Shown here piece by piece: positions 13,676 through 21,743 of a stretch of DNA of 23,405 nucleotides (the stretch's first letter is position 1; each line of letters starts with the position of its first letter). The notes beneath the pieces were generated by a model. The model saw only the letters and a list, made by a program, of their open reading frames with translations, was not told where the DNA came from and ran no database searches. This DNA comes from Candidatus Poseidoniaceae archaeon (GTDB taxonomy: Archaea; Thermoplasmatota; Poseidoniia; Poseidoniales; Poseidoniaceae). A program made the position numbers and the translations under genes. The DNA lies in the NCBI GenBank assembly GCA_029250345.1, contig JAQXFL010000107.1, forward strand, positions 1-23,405, given 5' to 3'.

Positions 13676-14524
13676 ATGGCATGGCCATTTAGCGGTAACG
13701 CAGATAAAAACAGAGATGCAGATGCAGACCTTACGGAGGAACGACTGAAGATTATGGCGAACATCGCCATTGAACAAGTCCCTCTTCCCGAAGAAGGAGA
13801 ACTCAGCGAAGACGATGCATGGACAATCAGTCCAAGTCCGACACGAGCTCGTATGAACAGCGTTGGAAGCGTTCCAACAGTAGCGGCAACTCTTGCCCCT
13901 TCATCACCTGTTCCAGCGAGTACAACCGTCGACACTTCTGGATTGGAACGCCTCATCAGCAGTCGCCTTGACATGGTCGAGGACGTTCTGAGGATGGTGG
14001 AAGTTCGGTTGGATACCCCTCAAGCACCCCCAATTATGGATGCTGAAGGTAATCAAGTCGCTTCGTCTGAACCTGCTGGAGATGGAACCATGATGAGCGG
14101 AGACACCATTGTCACTGCAAGTGGCGAAGTCATCTCTGCGGCAGGCATGGACCGTCTAAAGAGCGTTGATGAAGCCCCATTGGTCGAATTGTATGAAGCA
14201 CAAGCACTCGCTGCAAATCCATTCTTGCACGCACCTTCAACCGGTGCGACAGCGAATGCGAATCAAGTTGGTGCACCAACCGTCTCAGCCTTACTTCTTG
14301 ACAGTATGTCGGGAATGGCTGCGGTTAGTTTTGCTCAGAAAGCAATGTCTTCCGGTATGTTGTCTGAACAGGAAGGGCGTGCAGTCCTTGCTATTGTTCA
14401 ATTGGCTGCTCCTGGTGAATCAGAAGCAGCGTTAGACGACCATTTGTCGCACAAGGAATTGTTGGTCTTTTCGTCATTGATTAGTTCATGGCGTCAAGTT
14501 CAGTCGCTTCGAGGTGAACTCTGA
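13676..14524 (+). CDS. ArlC/D/E-like archaellum cytoplasmic adaptor
   Basis: The 282-residue product lacks signal peptide and membrane spans. Residues 1-85 are acidic/polar and low in complexity. Residues 86-115 form a short helix (GLERLISSRLDMVEDVLRMV) like the helical part of ArlC. A linker rich in Gly/Thr/Ser follows. Residues 196-282 contain an alpha-helical domain in which APTVSALLLDSMSGMAAVSF, then QKAMSSGMLSEQEG, resembles the C-terminal ArlD/ArlE pattern (hydrophobic helix, small residues, G-x-[IL]-[ST]). In euryarchaea ArlC, D and E form the cytoplasmic ring below the motor and link it to chemotaxis through CheF. Position between archaellins and arlF is exactly where arlC/D/E genes sit elsewhere. 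The identity rests largely on that position and on weak similarity. Confidence 0.55.
   Translation: MAWPFSGNADKNRDADADLTEERLKIMANIAIEQVPLPEEGELSEDDAWTISPSPTRARMNSVGSVPTVAATLAPSSPVPASTTVDTSGLERLISSRLDMVEDVLRMVEVRLDTPQAPPIMDAEGNQVASSEPAGDGTMMSGDTIVTASGEVISAAGMDRLKSVDEAPLVELYEAQALAANPFLHAPSTGATANANQVGAPTVSALLLDSMSGMAAVSFAQKAMSSGMLSEQEGRAVLAIVQLAAPGESEAALDDHLSHKELLVFSSLISSWRQVQSLRGEL
14511..14516 (+). promoter_or_regulatory. Ribosome binding site GAGGTG for arlF
   Basis: GAGGTG inside the last codons of the preceding gene lies nine bases before ATG 14526. It favours that ATG over the in-frame GTG at 14514, which is part of the ribosome binding site itself. Confidence 0.5.
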
Positions 14525-14525
14525 T

Positions 14526-15230
14526 ATGGGCGCTTCGGTCGGAATTGGAGGTCTCATTGTTGGGATCTCAATGCTGGTGGTCTTTTCAATGGCCATTTCA
14601 GCTTTGGACGCACAGGTTGCAACCGGTTTGGATGCAATCGAGAGCGCCTCAGTTCCAGACCCGAGTTTTACCATTGACGATGTGAACATCGCTCAGCATG
14701 TCATACATGAAGTGTCAATGTCTACAGGCAACCAAGGAACAGGATACTTTGACGGGATTTTGAAAGCAAATGTTGGTTCGGATGAATGCGGCGGTTTTTC
14801 CGCTACATTCACAACAACAGGTGGCGAGATTGATTTAGGAAACGTGGTTATCACCAACCACGGTTTCTGCCCAAGCTCTTCTACCCCAACATGGACAATA
14901 TACAACATGTCCAATGTGGTTCAAACACCGACAACTCCTGCTACCTTCGATGCACCTGTCTTCCATCAATACATCTATGCGAACATAACGAACCAAGGCT
15001 CTGATACGCTGAAAAGTGATGAAGTGTGGGTGTTTTATGACGGCGAAGAGCCAGAGACACTTACCGACTCACAAGACTCTTCACAATCAATTCTTGCTGG
15101 AGTCAATACCAATTGGTATTCCGGTGAAACATTGGAGTTGTTTTGGAACGACGAACTCAGTACAAATACCGAATACGAACGTTTGGCAATGACAGTTGGC
15201 CCCACGACCTTGGTGCGGTCAACCTCATGA
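14526..15230 (+). CDS. arlF: Archaellum stator protein ArlF
   Basis: The 234-residue product has one N-terminal membrane helix (about 5-27, IGGLIVGISMLVVFSMAISA) followed by an outward-facing domain of about 200 residues rich in beta strands (DDVNIAQHVIHEVSMSTGNQ, then YIYANITNQG, then SDEVWVFYDG). This is the ArlF layout. In studied archaea ArlF and ArlG form a stator in the pseudoperiplasm that anchors the motor to the envelope. The protein is longer than many ArlF homologues (usually well under 200 residues, as recalled), and two Cys (DECGG, GFCPS) may bridge. The start ATG lies 2 bases after the previous stop, and arlG follows directly. Confidence 0.75.
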   Translation: MGASVGIGGLIVGISMLVVFSMAISALDAQVATGLDAIESASVPDPSFTIDDVNIAQHVIHEVSMSTGNQGTGYFDGILKANVGSDECGGFSATFTTTGGEIDLGNVVITNHGFCPSSSTPTWTIYNMSNVVQTPTTPATFDAPVFHQYIYANITNQGSDTLKSDEVWVFYDGEEPETLTDSQDSSQSILAGVNTNWYSGETLELFWNDELSTNTEYERLAMTVGPTTLVRSTS

Positions 15231-15239
15231 GGTGTTACT

Positions 15240-15746
15240 ATGGCTGACGGAGGAGCTTCTACATACATCATGCTCATCAGCGCCTTGCTGATTTCGAGCT
15301 CTGCCAGTGCAGTCTTAATTCAAGAATGGTCATCGACTTCTCAAGTCATCCAAAAACAGCAAAGAGGTTTACAACTTTCAGAGGAAGTAGCGATTGATTT
15401 TGCAGGTGACCCCATGAACGTCAACATTGACCGGTCTGGAGCGGACCATGAGATCACCTTTTACATCCTCAATACTGGAGAACATCCTATGGATGAATCC
15501 AAAATGCAAGTTCTCATTGATGGCTTTGCTGTATCCGCTTCAGGCGTATCTACCTCGATTTTGGGTACTCCCACGCCTACGGTTTGGAATCCAAATGTTC
15601 TGCTTGAAGTGGCTGTATCGAACAACTCGTTCAACTCATATGCTGATAACACCGACATCAGCGTGTTCGTGACCGTAACCTCAGAATACGTCTCCGGTCT
15701 TACTTCAAGCGCAAGTTTCAACCAAGAGGTGCGTATCAATGGATGA
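15240..15746 (+). CDS. arlG: Archaellum stator protein ArlG
   Basis: The 168-residue protein begins with a membrane helix (about 8-27, TYIMLISALLISSSASAVLI), a short amphipathic linker (STSQVIQKQQRGLQLSEEV) and a beta-sandwich domain with a typical ILNTGEHPMDESKMQVLIDG segment, as in ArlG. It works with ArlF outside the membrane as stator and filament-adjacent protein. The GAGGTG ribosome binding site (15229-15234) overlaps the arlF stop TGA. The 3' end overlaps arlH by 8 bases. Confidence 0.8.
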   Translation: MADGGASTYIMLISALLISSSASAVLIQEWSSTSQVIQKQQRGLQLSEEVAIDFAGDPMNVNIDRSGADHEITFYILNTGEHPMDESKMQVLIDGFAVSASGVSTSILGTPTPTVWNPNVLLEVAVSNNSFNSYADNTDISVFVTVTSEYVSGLTSSASFNQEVRING

Positions 15747-16479
15747 GCATGCCAAGGATGACCCTTTCACAGCGGCTCACAAGCCAAAGGAAGATGGATT
15801 CCCATACGAATTGGAAACCGACTCTCTTGCAGACTCGATGGGGCTTCGAATGCCGAATCGCTCTCTGTATGTGTTGCAAGGTGCTGTCGGTGGCGGAAAG
15901 TCACTTCTTTCTCAACGTCTTGCCTACGGGCTTGCTGAAAATGGAGTCAAAGTTTTGGTCATCACGACTGAATTAACTACCCGGGGATGGGTTGAGCAAA
16001 TGGAATCTCTTGGCTATGGCGTTACCGACGCCATTCGAGAAGGACGCCTTTTGGTGTTCAGTCGATTCGGAACAATTGCTGAATCATTGCCGGATGTCGG
16101 ACTTGAAGAAGTTCTTCAATCTGAAGCCATTGAACTCGCAGATGTGGTTATCATCGACTCTGCCAGTTCGATCATGCCGAGTGATCTTGACGATACGAGT
16201 CGATTCCAACTCATGCAACGGCTTCGCCAAGTTTGTTCACAAGGTCGTTCATTGATGCTTTGTGTGGATCCTGAAGAAATGGACCACAAACTCATGCACA
16301 CATTACGTGCTTCTGCTGAAGTCGTCCTTGATTTGCAAACGGCAATGATTGGTGGCGAGATTAAGCGAAACATTGTCATCACCCGGTTTTTGAGAGCAGC
16401 CGGTCCTATTCAAACATCCATTGGATGGCGAGTTGAACCTGGAATGGGCTTCATCGTTGATATTACGGCGGTTAGCTGA
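15739..16479 (+). CDS. arlH: Archaellum motor regulator ArlH (RecA/KaiC-like ATP-binding protein)
   Basis: This 246-residue RecA-fold protein has Walker A GAVGGGKS (48-55), followed by LLSQRLAYGL, and Walker B VVIID (136-140) followed by SASSIMP. ArlH proteins bind ATP with this slightly unusual Walker A and generally lack efficient hydrolysis. They bind ArlI and, with ArlJ, control archaellum assembly and rotation. The N-terminus has a short leader (residues 1-25) rich in charged residues. The ribosome binding site GAGGTG lies within the end of arlG seven bases before ATG 15739. Confidence 0.92.
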   Translation: MDEHAKDDPFTAAHKPKEDGFPYELETDSLADSMGLRMPNRSLYVLQGAVGGGKSLLSQRLAYGLAENGVKVLVITTELTTRGWVEQMESLGYGVTDAIREGRLLVFSRFGTIAESLPDVGLEEVLQSEAIELADVVIIDSASSIMPSDLDDTSRFQLMQRLRQVCSQGRSLMLCVDPEEMDHKLMHTLRASAEVVLDLQTAMIGGEIKRNIVITRFLRAAGPIQTSIGWRVEPGMGFIVDITAVS

Positions 16480-16480
16480 T

Positions 16481-16486
16481 GAGGTG
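16481..16486 (+). promoter_or_regulatory. Ribosome binding site GAGGTG for arlI
   Basis: GAGGTG lies two bases before ATG 16489 and five before ATG 16492. Other genes here use spacings of five to nine, so 16492 is the likelier arlI start. Confidence 0.5.
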
Positions 16487-16491
16487 TTATG

Positions 16492-18210
16492 ATGGTAGAT
16501 GAAGATCTCAAGTTTGCTCGAGGTGATCTCAACGGGGTCATGAACGCGCATCCTCACGTCGCTGAATGGGTACGTGACTTTGAATCAAGCCATGGCTCTC
16601 GCCCGATTTACTACGGGCCGTTAGACCGAGGGGCCAAAAAGGAACGACCCTACAACCTCATCTACATTACAAAAGAACCTATTTTCGTTCACATTTACGA
16701 ACCTCCAGCCGATGAAGAAGGTGGAGGACAAATTCTCTGGTTTGGTCTCGAACCTCAACTTTCTGAAGAAGAGGAAAACCTTCGGCGCGGTCTCATTGAA
16801 ACACTTCTTCAAGAGGCTCCAGCCGCACCGTCATTCACCACGGATGACGAATTTGAAAACATTCTCTCACAGATGATTGAACGATACACGCTCCTCGATA
16901 CTGAAGCACTTACCAATGTACGCCGTCAAGGACGCTTCTGGGAAATGCTGGGTATGGATGACAAGCGTCTCATTGTCACTGAAGCCCAACGAGAACGACT
17001 GCGCTACATTGTCGTTCGAGACTTAATCCGTAACGGCCCACTTGAACCACTTCTCTCCGATGAGATGCTGGAAGATATTCACTCGATTGGATTGAAGCAC
17101 GTACACATGGACCACAAAGTGTTTGGAATGGTAACATCCAACATACGATTCCGTGATAGAGAACTTCTTTCTCGCTTTTTACGCGCAATGTCGGAAAGAA
17201 TAGGGCGACCTGTTTCAGACAACAAACCGATTATTGACGGTGCACTGCTCGACGGTTCACGTATCAACATTATTTTCTCTGACGACGTTTCAATGCTCGG
17301 TCCGTCGTTTACCATCCGTAAGTTCGCTGAAGAGACCATCTCGATTACACAACTCATTGCCTGGGGTACAATCTCTTCACAGGTTGCTGCTTACATTTGG
17401 ATTTGCCTTGAATACGGTATGTCTGTACTTGTGTCAGGAGAAACTGCTTCCGGTAAGACCACGACACTCAATGCCATTCTGCCGTTCATTGATCACAACG
17501 TTAAGATTTACTCAGCAGAAGATACGCCTGAAGTGAAGGTGCGGCACAAGATTTGGCAACGGCTCGTTACTCGTTCTTCGAAGAATGAAGAATCTCGTGT
17601 TGAAATGTTCGACTTGCTCAAGGCAGCTCTACGAAGCCGTCCGCGTTACATCATCATCGGTGAAATCCGTGGTGTTGAAGGCGCAACAGCTTTCCAGGCG
17701 ATGCAGACAGGTCACCCAGTCATTGCAACTTTCCACGCATCGTCCATCGTCAAAATGATTCAAAGATTCACTGGTGACCCAATTAATGTTCCAATTCGCT
17801 TTTTCGACAACCTAAACTTCGCAATTTTCCAAGAAGTTGTTGAAGCGCCCGGTGGCGGAATTGCCCGACGGGTTACTGGAATCGACGAGGTTATCGGTTA
17901 CAATAAGCACAGCGATGGTGTACTCACCCGTGGAATGTTCGAATGGGATCCTGTCAAGGATAAGCACTATTTCCGTGGTATGTTCCAAAGCCACCTGCTG
18001 GAAAACAAGATTGCAGCTATGGCTGGATTCTCGAACAAGCGTGATATTTACGATGAAATGCTGAAGAGAGCCGCTGCACTTGATCGAATGGTTGAGAGAG
18101 AATTAACGCATTATGACGATGTTTTCGACTTGATTGGCATCTACTACAACAACGGATGGGAACACTTTGACAAAGCCGTAGATACATGGACTGGAGTAAA
18201 CCATACGTGA
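16492..18210 (+). CDS. arlI: Archaellum motor ATPase ArlI (type IV filament secretion ATPase)
   Basis: The 572-residue ATPase shows all PilT/VirB11-type motifs (numbering from ATG 16489): Walker A GETASGKTT (317-325), the acidic YSAEDTPEV (341-349), Walker B YIIIGEIRG (387-395) with the catalytic Glu, and the His box TGHPVIATFHA (407-417). Residues 1-200 are the N-terminal domain that contacts ArlJ and ArlH; the C-terminal region ends in helices. ArlI powers both filament assembly and rotation as a hexamer under the membrane. Its stop TGA overlaps the arlJ ribosome binding site (TGAGGTG at 18208). Confidence 0.96.
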   Translation: MVDEDLKFARGDLNGVMNAHPHVAEWVRDFESSHGSRPIYYGPLDRGAKKERPYNLIYITKEPIFVHIYEPPADEEGGGQILWFGLEPQLSEEEENLRRGLIETLLQEAPAAPSFTTDDEFENILSQMIERYTLLDTEALTNVRRQGRFWEMLGMDDKRLIVTEAQRERLRYIVVRDLIRNGPLEPLLSDEMLEDIHSIGLKHVHMDHKVFGMVTSNIRFRDRELLSRFLRAMSERIGRPVSDNKPIIDGALLDGSRINIIFSDDVSMLGPSFTIRKFAEETISITQLIAWGTISSQVAAYIWICLEYGMSVLVSGETASGKTTTLNAILPFIDHNVKIYSAEDTPEVKVRHKIWQRLVTRSSKNEESRVEMFDLLKAALRSRPRYIIIGEIRGVEGATAFQAMQTGHPVIATFHASSIVKMIQRFTGDPINVPIRFFDNLNFAIFQEVVEAPGGGIARRVTGIDEVIGYNKHSDGVLTRGMFEWDPVKDKHYFRGMFQSHLLENKIAAMAGFSNKRDIYDEMLKRAAALDRMVERELTHYDDVFDLIGIYYNNGWEHFDKAVDTWTGVNHT

Positions 18211-18221
18211 GGTGATGTCGA

Positions 18222-20024
18222 ATGCAGCGAATGTCTTACTGGCAAATCGCCCTTCGTCGCGTTGAGATACCGGTTGGTCAATTTATTCTTTTTTATGTCG
18301 GCGGTGCTGCAATCGTCGGGTTCCTGTTTTCTCTCATTCTCATTTTGCTCACAGGTGGCCTCGCTGAAGGTGCACTGTTTTCCGGGGCAGCTGGAATTCT
18401 TCTCATTCTCCTTTTGCCGATCCTTGCCGGAGGTGCAGCAGCAGCATATCCATTGCTCGATGTTCAACGGTCTGCGACCTTGATTGAGAAAGAGATGCAC
18501 ATGTTCATTACTCGAATGGGTATTTTATCGCTCGGTGAAGTAGGTGCTCAATCTATTTTCGATATTCTCAAACAAATGAGTGACTACGGTGAGTTGGCGA
18601 ATGAAGTCAAACGGATTGAAACGCTTGTTGACAAATGGCACACCTCCCTACCAGAAGCATCTCGTATTGTGGCACAACAAAGCCCAAGTCCACTTTGGGC
18701 AGATTTCCTCGATAGGATGGCCTTTTCCATTGAAGCAGGCCAAGCCATTGATGAGTTCATGCGTTCTGAACAAGAGACTGTTGCAGAACAATACAAGACG
18801 CTCTACGATACTCGTCTTGAATCTGTAGATACCATGAAGGAGATTTACGTCTCTTTGGTCTCAGCCGGATTGTTTGGACTCGTAATTGCTGGAATTCACT
18901 TGGTTTTGTTCGAAGTTGGTTCAGCCGCCGATACGCCAATTATGGTGGCCAGCCGATTGCGATTTATTCTTTTGGCATCACTTATTTTCACGATTATCCA
19001 AATCGGGGCAGTCTTTGCGTTCAGAGCGACGGTACCCGAAGATCCAACTTTTGCTCGTGATGAAATGGATACACCGTTCCGGCTTAATTTCTTTCGAGCA
19101 CTTATCGGTGCCAGTATTCTCACCAGTTTCTTAACCGTGATTATGGTCTTACTACTCGCAGCATCGTGGGAAGCAGTAACCAATCAATGGGACCGATACG
19201 GCCTCATTTTCATTGCTGCCCCCCTTTCACCTATGCTTATTCCAGCAATAATGATTGGAAGAGAAGAACGCCAGGTGCTGCGAAGAGACGAGACTTACCC
19301 CGACTTCATTCGGGCTTTGGGTGGTACGGCACAGGCTCGATCATCAGAACCCTCTGCCACCATCAAAGCCTTGCGAGGCATTGACTTTGGTATGCTCGAC
19401 CGTTCTATCGACCGCTTGGAAAAGCGTCTGTCAACTCGTATTGATTCCGATCGAGCTTGGGACTACTTCAACGCAGATACCAATTCTGCGGTTATCTCCC
19501 GTTACACACGAATTTACATCGAAGGTTCGCAGTCGTCAGGTAAGCCAGCAGCCACCGCAGAGATGGTTTCTCGCTCGGTAGGTAGTTTGCTTTCATTGCG
19601 AAGAAGAAGATCTCTCTCGGCCGATACCATGCGTGGTGTTGCTCTAGGTCTGCTTATCGCCTCAGTGACCAGCCTTAACGTAACCATTGCAATTGTACTC
19701 AAGCTCGGTGATTCTATTGCGGGAGTGGCTGAAAACTTCACAGATACGGATGTCAGTGCTTTGGCTGAATTCGGCGCAGGGTTGGCCCTTCCAGTTATGG
19801 AAGACGCTTCGGGGGTTGGTGAAAATATACGGATGTTCAAGATCATTGTATCCATTCTCATCCTCTTCCAAGTCATCGCTGTTTCACTCATTTCGAATCG
19901 GTTGCGAGGAGGAATCTGGACAACGGCTATGGGTCAAGGAATTCAACTGCTTTGGGTTGCAGGCATCACTTCATACATCACGTCGTTGGTACTGGAAGCC
20001 GCATCGGCCGTGTTTGGCGTTTAA
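18222..20024 (+). CDS. arlJ: Archaellum membrane platform protein ArlJ
   Basis: The 600-residue protein has about nine membrane helices (approximately 20-44, 52-76, 208-230, 247-269, 293-314, 327-346, 472-494, 538-557 and 576-598). Two cytoplasmic T2SSF/GspF-like domains lie at about 90-207 and 356-470. This is the normal size and shape of ArlJ. Basic patches LRRRRS (459-464) and REERQVLRRDE (347-357) would contact ArlI. ArlJ is the membrane core on which ArlI and ArlH work. It is the last recognisable gene of the archaellum set and is spaced 11 bases from arlI with an overlapping ribosome binding site. Confidence 0.93.
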   Translation: MQRMSYWQIALRRVEIPVGQFILFYVGGAAIVGFLFSLILILLTGGLAEGALFSGAAGILLILLLPILAGGAAAAYPLLDVQRSATLIEKEMHMFITRMGILSLGEVGAQSIFDILKQMSDYGELANEVKRIETLVDKWHTSLPEASRIVAQQSPSPLWADFLDRMAFSIEAGQAIDEFMRSEQETVAEQYKTLYDTRLESVDTMKEIYVSLVSAGLFGLVIAGIHLVLFEVGSAADTPIMVASRLRFILLASLIFTIIQIGAVFAFRATVPEDPTFARDEMDTPFRLNFFRALIGASILTSFLTVIMVLLLAASWEAVTNQWDRYGLIFIAAPLSPMLIPAIMIGREERQVLRRDETYPDFIRALGGTAQARSSEPSATIKALRGIDFGMLDRSIDRLEKRLSTRIDSDRAWDYFNADTNSAVISRYTRIYIEGSQSSGKPAATAEMVSRSVGSLLSLRRRRSLSADTMRGVALGLLIASVTSLNVTIAIVLKLGDSIAGVAENFTDTDVSALAEFGAGLALPVMEDASGVGENIRMFKIIVSILILFQVIAVSLISNRLRGGIWTTAMGQGIQLLWVAGITSYITSLVLEAASAVFGV

Positions 20025-20063
20025 CGACCCAACAATCATAATCCCAGTCAGTGATTGGTTGTC

Positions 20064-20513
20064 ATGCAAGCCCCCCCACCACCTGCTGCATCCGCTGCTC
20101 AAAGTCCTCCTGCTCCATCGCCGTATCTGCCTGCTGCCGGATTTCAAACCTCACCGCTGAGTTATTCATTCCACCGTTGGTTGATGCTCGGCGTCATTCT
20201 AATACTCGCATCTGTTGTTTTTGTAGAAGTCGTCGAAATGTTTGGTCCGCCATCGGTCGTCGATTATGACCTTGAAGCGGAAGGTATTACCGAAAAGATA
20301 GCCGAGGACACTGAAGCACACAATGACCTCAATCGAGTGATAGGTTCAGTCGGAACTATTCTTCAATCCCTTGGATTAGGGTTGATCGGCTATGCCATGT
20401 TGCGTGAATCGTACGATGAAAAATACGATCATACTGCACTTCGGGTGACAGCGGTAATCATCGGTGTGCTCGTACTGTTGAACGTAGCATCTCGTAGCAT
20501 CTCGATCGTTTGA
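20064..20513 (+). CDS. Small proline-rich, three-span membrane protein of unknown function
   Basis: ATG 20064 gives 149 residues; an in-frame TTG at 20055 would add three. The N-terminus (residues 1-30) is unusually rich in Pro and Ala (MQAPPPPAASAAQSPPAPSP). Three hydrophobic segments follow (HRWLMLGVILILASVVFVEV, GSVGTILQSLGLGLIGYAML and VTAVIIGVLVLLNVASRSIS). A charged acidic stretch lies between the first two (DYDLEAEGITEKIAEDTEAH). No family is recognised. It begins 39 bases after arlJ on the same strand, with no clear ribosome binding site, and its 3' end lies two bases from the convergent endonuclease III gene. It may belong to the archaellum transcript, but that is inference from position. 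Confidence 0.7.
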   Translation: MQAPPPPAASAAQSPPAPSPYLPAAGFQTSPLSYSFHRWLMLGVILILASVVFVEVVEMFGPPSVVDYDLEAEGITEKIAEDTEAHNDLNRVIGSVGTILQSLGLGLIGYAMLRESYDEKYDHTALRVTAVIIGVLVLLNVASRSISIV

Positions 20514-20515
20514 AT

Positions 20516-21166
20516 TCAGCGTTTCTTTTCTTGAGCGATACGTTTCTTCGTGGCAGCCCAAGAACAGATGGGACATTGTTCAAGGTCATGATTGCGTGCA
20601 GGGCAGTATTCTCTTCCAAAGAAGATGATTTGCAAGTGTAACTTGTTCCACAAGTCCTTTGGGAATATGGCTTTCAGGTCACGCTCAGTTCGTTGAACTG
20701 TGGTGTCGTTGGACAGTCCCCACCGTGCGGCAAGACGATGGATATGAGTATCAATTGGAAATGCGGGAACGCCAAACGATTGTGCCATGACCACTCCAGC
20801 AGTCTTGTGTCCTACGCCTGGTAGCGATTCAAGTTCCTCAAATGTTTGCGGTATTGTACCTCCATGCCGTTCCATAACCAGTTCGGAGAGTCGATGTATG
20901 TTCTTCGCTTTCGTTGGAGCAAGTCCTACTTGCCGAATATCATTGAGTATGGTTTCGACACTCAATTGGACCATGGTTTCAGCAGTTGGAGCTTTTGCAA
21001 ACAAAGCCGGTGTCACTTCATTCACTTTGAGGTCTGTCGTTTGAGCGCTCATGAGAACTGCAATGAGTAATTGAAAATCGTTCTCGTGGTCGAGCGGTAC
21101 TGGAGTTTCAGGATAGTATTCCTCAAGCATGGCGGCAATCTTGACTGCCTTGTCTTTGCGTATCAT
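20516..21166 (-). CDS. nth: Endonuclease III (DNA glycosylase/AP lyase) with an incomplete iron-sulfur motif
   Basis: The 216-residue protein has the full endonuclease III fold signature: LLIAVLMSAQTTD (33-45), the helix-hairpin-helix LPGVGHKTA (115-123) with catalytic Lys121, and the catalytic Asp139 in FPIDTHIHRLAARWG. The family removes oxidised pyrimidines and nicks at abasic sites in base excision repair. The C-terminal cluster region reads YCPARNHDLEQCPICSW, so only three Cys (188, 198, 201) are present. The usual pattern has four Cys with spacing 6-2-5; here the first spacing is nine and the fourth Cys is absent. The start ATG overlaps the stop of the preceding gene (ATGA). Confidence 0.93.
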   Translation of the reverse strand: MIRKDKAVKIAAMLEEYYPETPVPLDHENDFQLLIAVLMSAQTTDLKVNEVTPALFAKAPTAETMVQLSVETILNDIRQVGLAPTKAKNIHRLSELVMERHGGTIPQTFEELESLPGVGHKTAGVVMAQSFGVPAFPIDTHIHRLAARWGLSNDTTVQRTERDLKAIFPKDLWNKLHLQIIFFGREYCPARNHDLEQCPICSWAATKKRIAQEKKR

Positions 21167-21477
21167 TCGTCTCTCTCCGTCACGATTAATTGGGTTGGAA
21201 TCCGATAGATGTATTCAAGACCCTCGCCAATGAAGGTGATTCGGTGCGGTTCTGTTTGAAAATGCACCGTTTCTACCTTTGAGTCAATACCGTGAAGCGG
21301 CATTTTTGCACCGAATCTACCGTCCCGAAACACGCTGAGGCTGGTTTCGACCAGATGAGGTGGCGAACTGAATCGAATGCATTCTCCAGTTTGCTCGACG
21401 TTGCCGGATACATGGCTGAAAAAGGACGTAAAGTATGTGCTTAACTCATCCCACTGTTTCACTTGGAATTGGGTCAT
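21163..21477 (-). CDS. Small conserved-looking protein of unknown function
   Basis: The 104-residue product is not recognised. It has no signal peptide or membrane span and reads as a compact alpha/beta protein (KQWDELSTYFTSFFSHV helix, then RITFIGEGLEYIYRIPTQLI strands). The ribosome binding site is TGAGGCGG, overlapping the stop of the upstream 84-residue gene, and its own stop overlaps the nth start. The tight coupling to nth and the X-family polymerase argues that it is a real gene. Confidence 0.7.
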   Translation of the reverse strand: MTQFQVKQWDELSTYFTSFFSHVSGNVEQTGECIRFSSPPHLVETSLSVFRDGRFGAKMPLHGIDSKVETVHFQTEPHRITFIGEGLEYIYRIPTQLIVTERDE

Positions 21478-21486
21478 GCGACCGCC

Positions 21487-21741
21487 TCAAGACTCCATTT
21501 GGACGGAGTATGCTTCTCCAGTGACCCAGCCAAAGAACAGCCCTAATGAGACCGAAAGAAGAGGGATGCCGTTACAAATCAATGATTCCATCGGTTCTGT
21601 TGATGGTTGGCCCATGATGTACCAAACGATCATTGCTAACAACAGTCCAGGAATCAACATGACCCCTCCCATAATCAGCGTTCGTAGCAGACGCATGACA
21701 AACCGAGTGGGGGGGATGTCATGAATGTGTGGTTTCGTCAC
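21487..21741 (-). CDS. Small membrane protein with two predicted spans, unknown function
   Basis: The 84-residue frame begins at GTG 21741, two bases after the polymerase stop. An internal ATG (MRLLRTLIM) is an alternative start at about residue 16. Two hydrophobic segments, LIMGGVMLIPGLLLAMIVWY and NGIPLLSVSLGLFFGWVTG, suggest a helical hairpin in the membrane. No family is recognised. It is sandwiched in the leftward unit and its TGA overlaps the next ribosome binding site, which supports expression. Confidence 0.6.
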   Translation of the reverse strand: MTKPHIHDIPPTRFVMRLLRTLIMGGVMLIPGLLLAMIVWYIMGQPSTEPMESLICNGIPLLSVSLGLFFGWVTGEAYSVQMES

Positions 21742-21743
21742 GC

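Noticed and set aside
13713..13728. Short tandem repeat GATGCA in the adaptor gene
   Set aside because: It has only two to three units and encodes part of an acidic low-complexity stretch; no sign of array behaviour.
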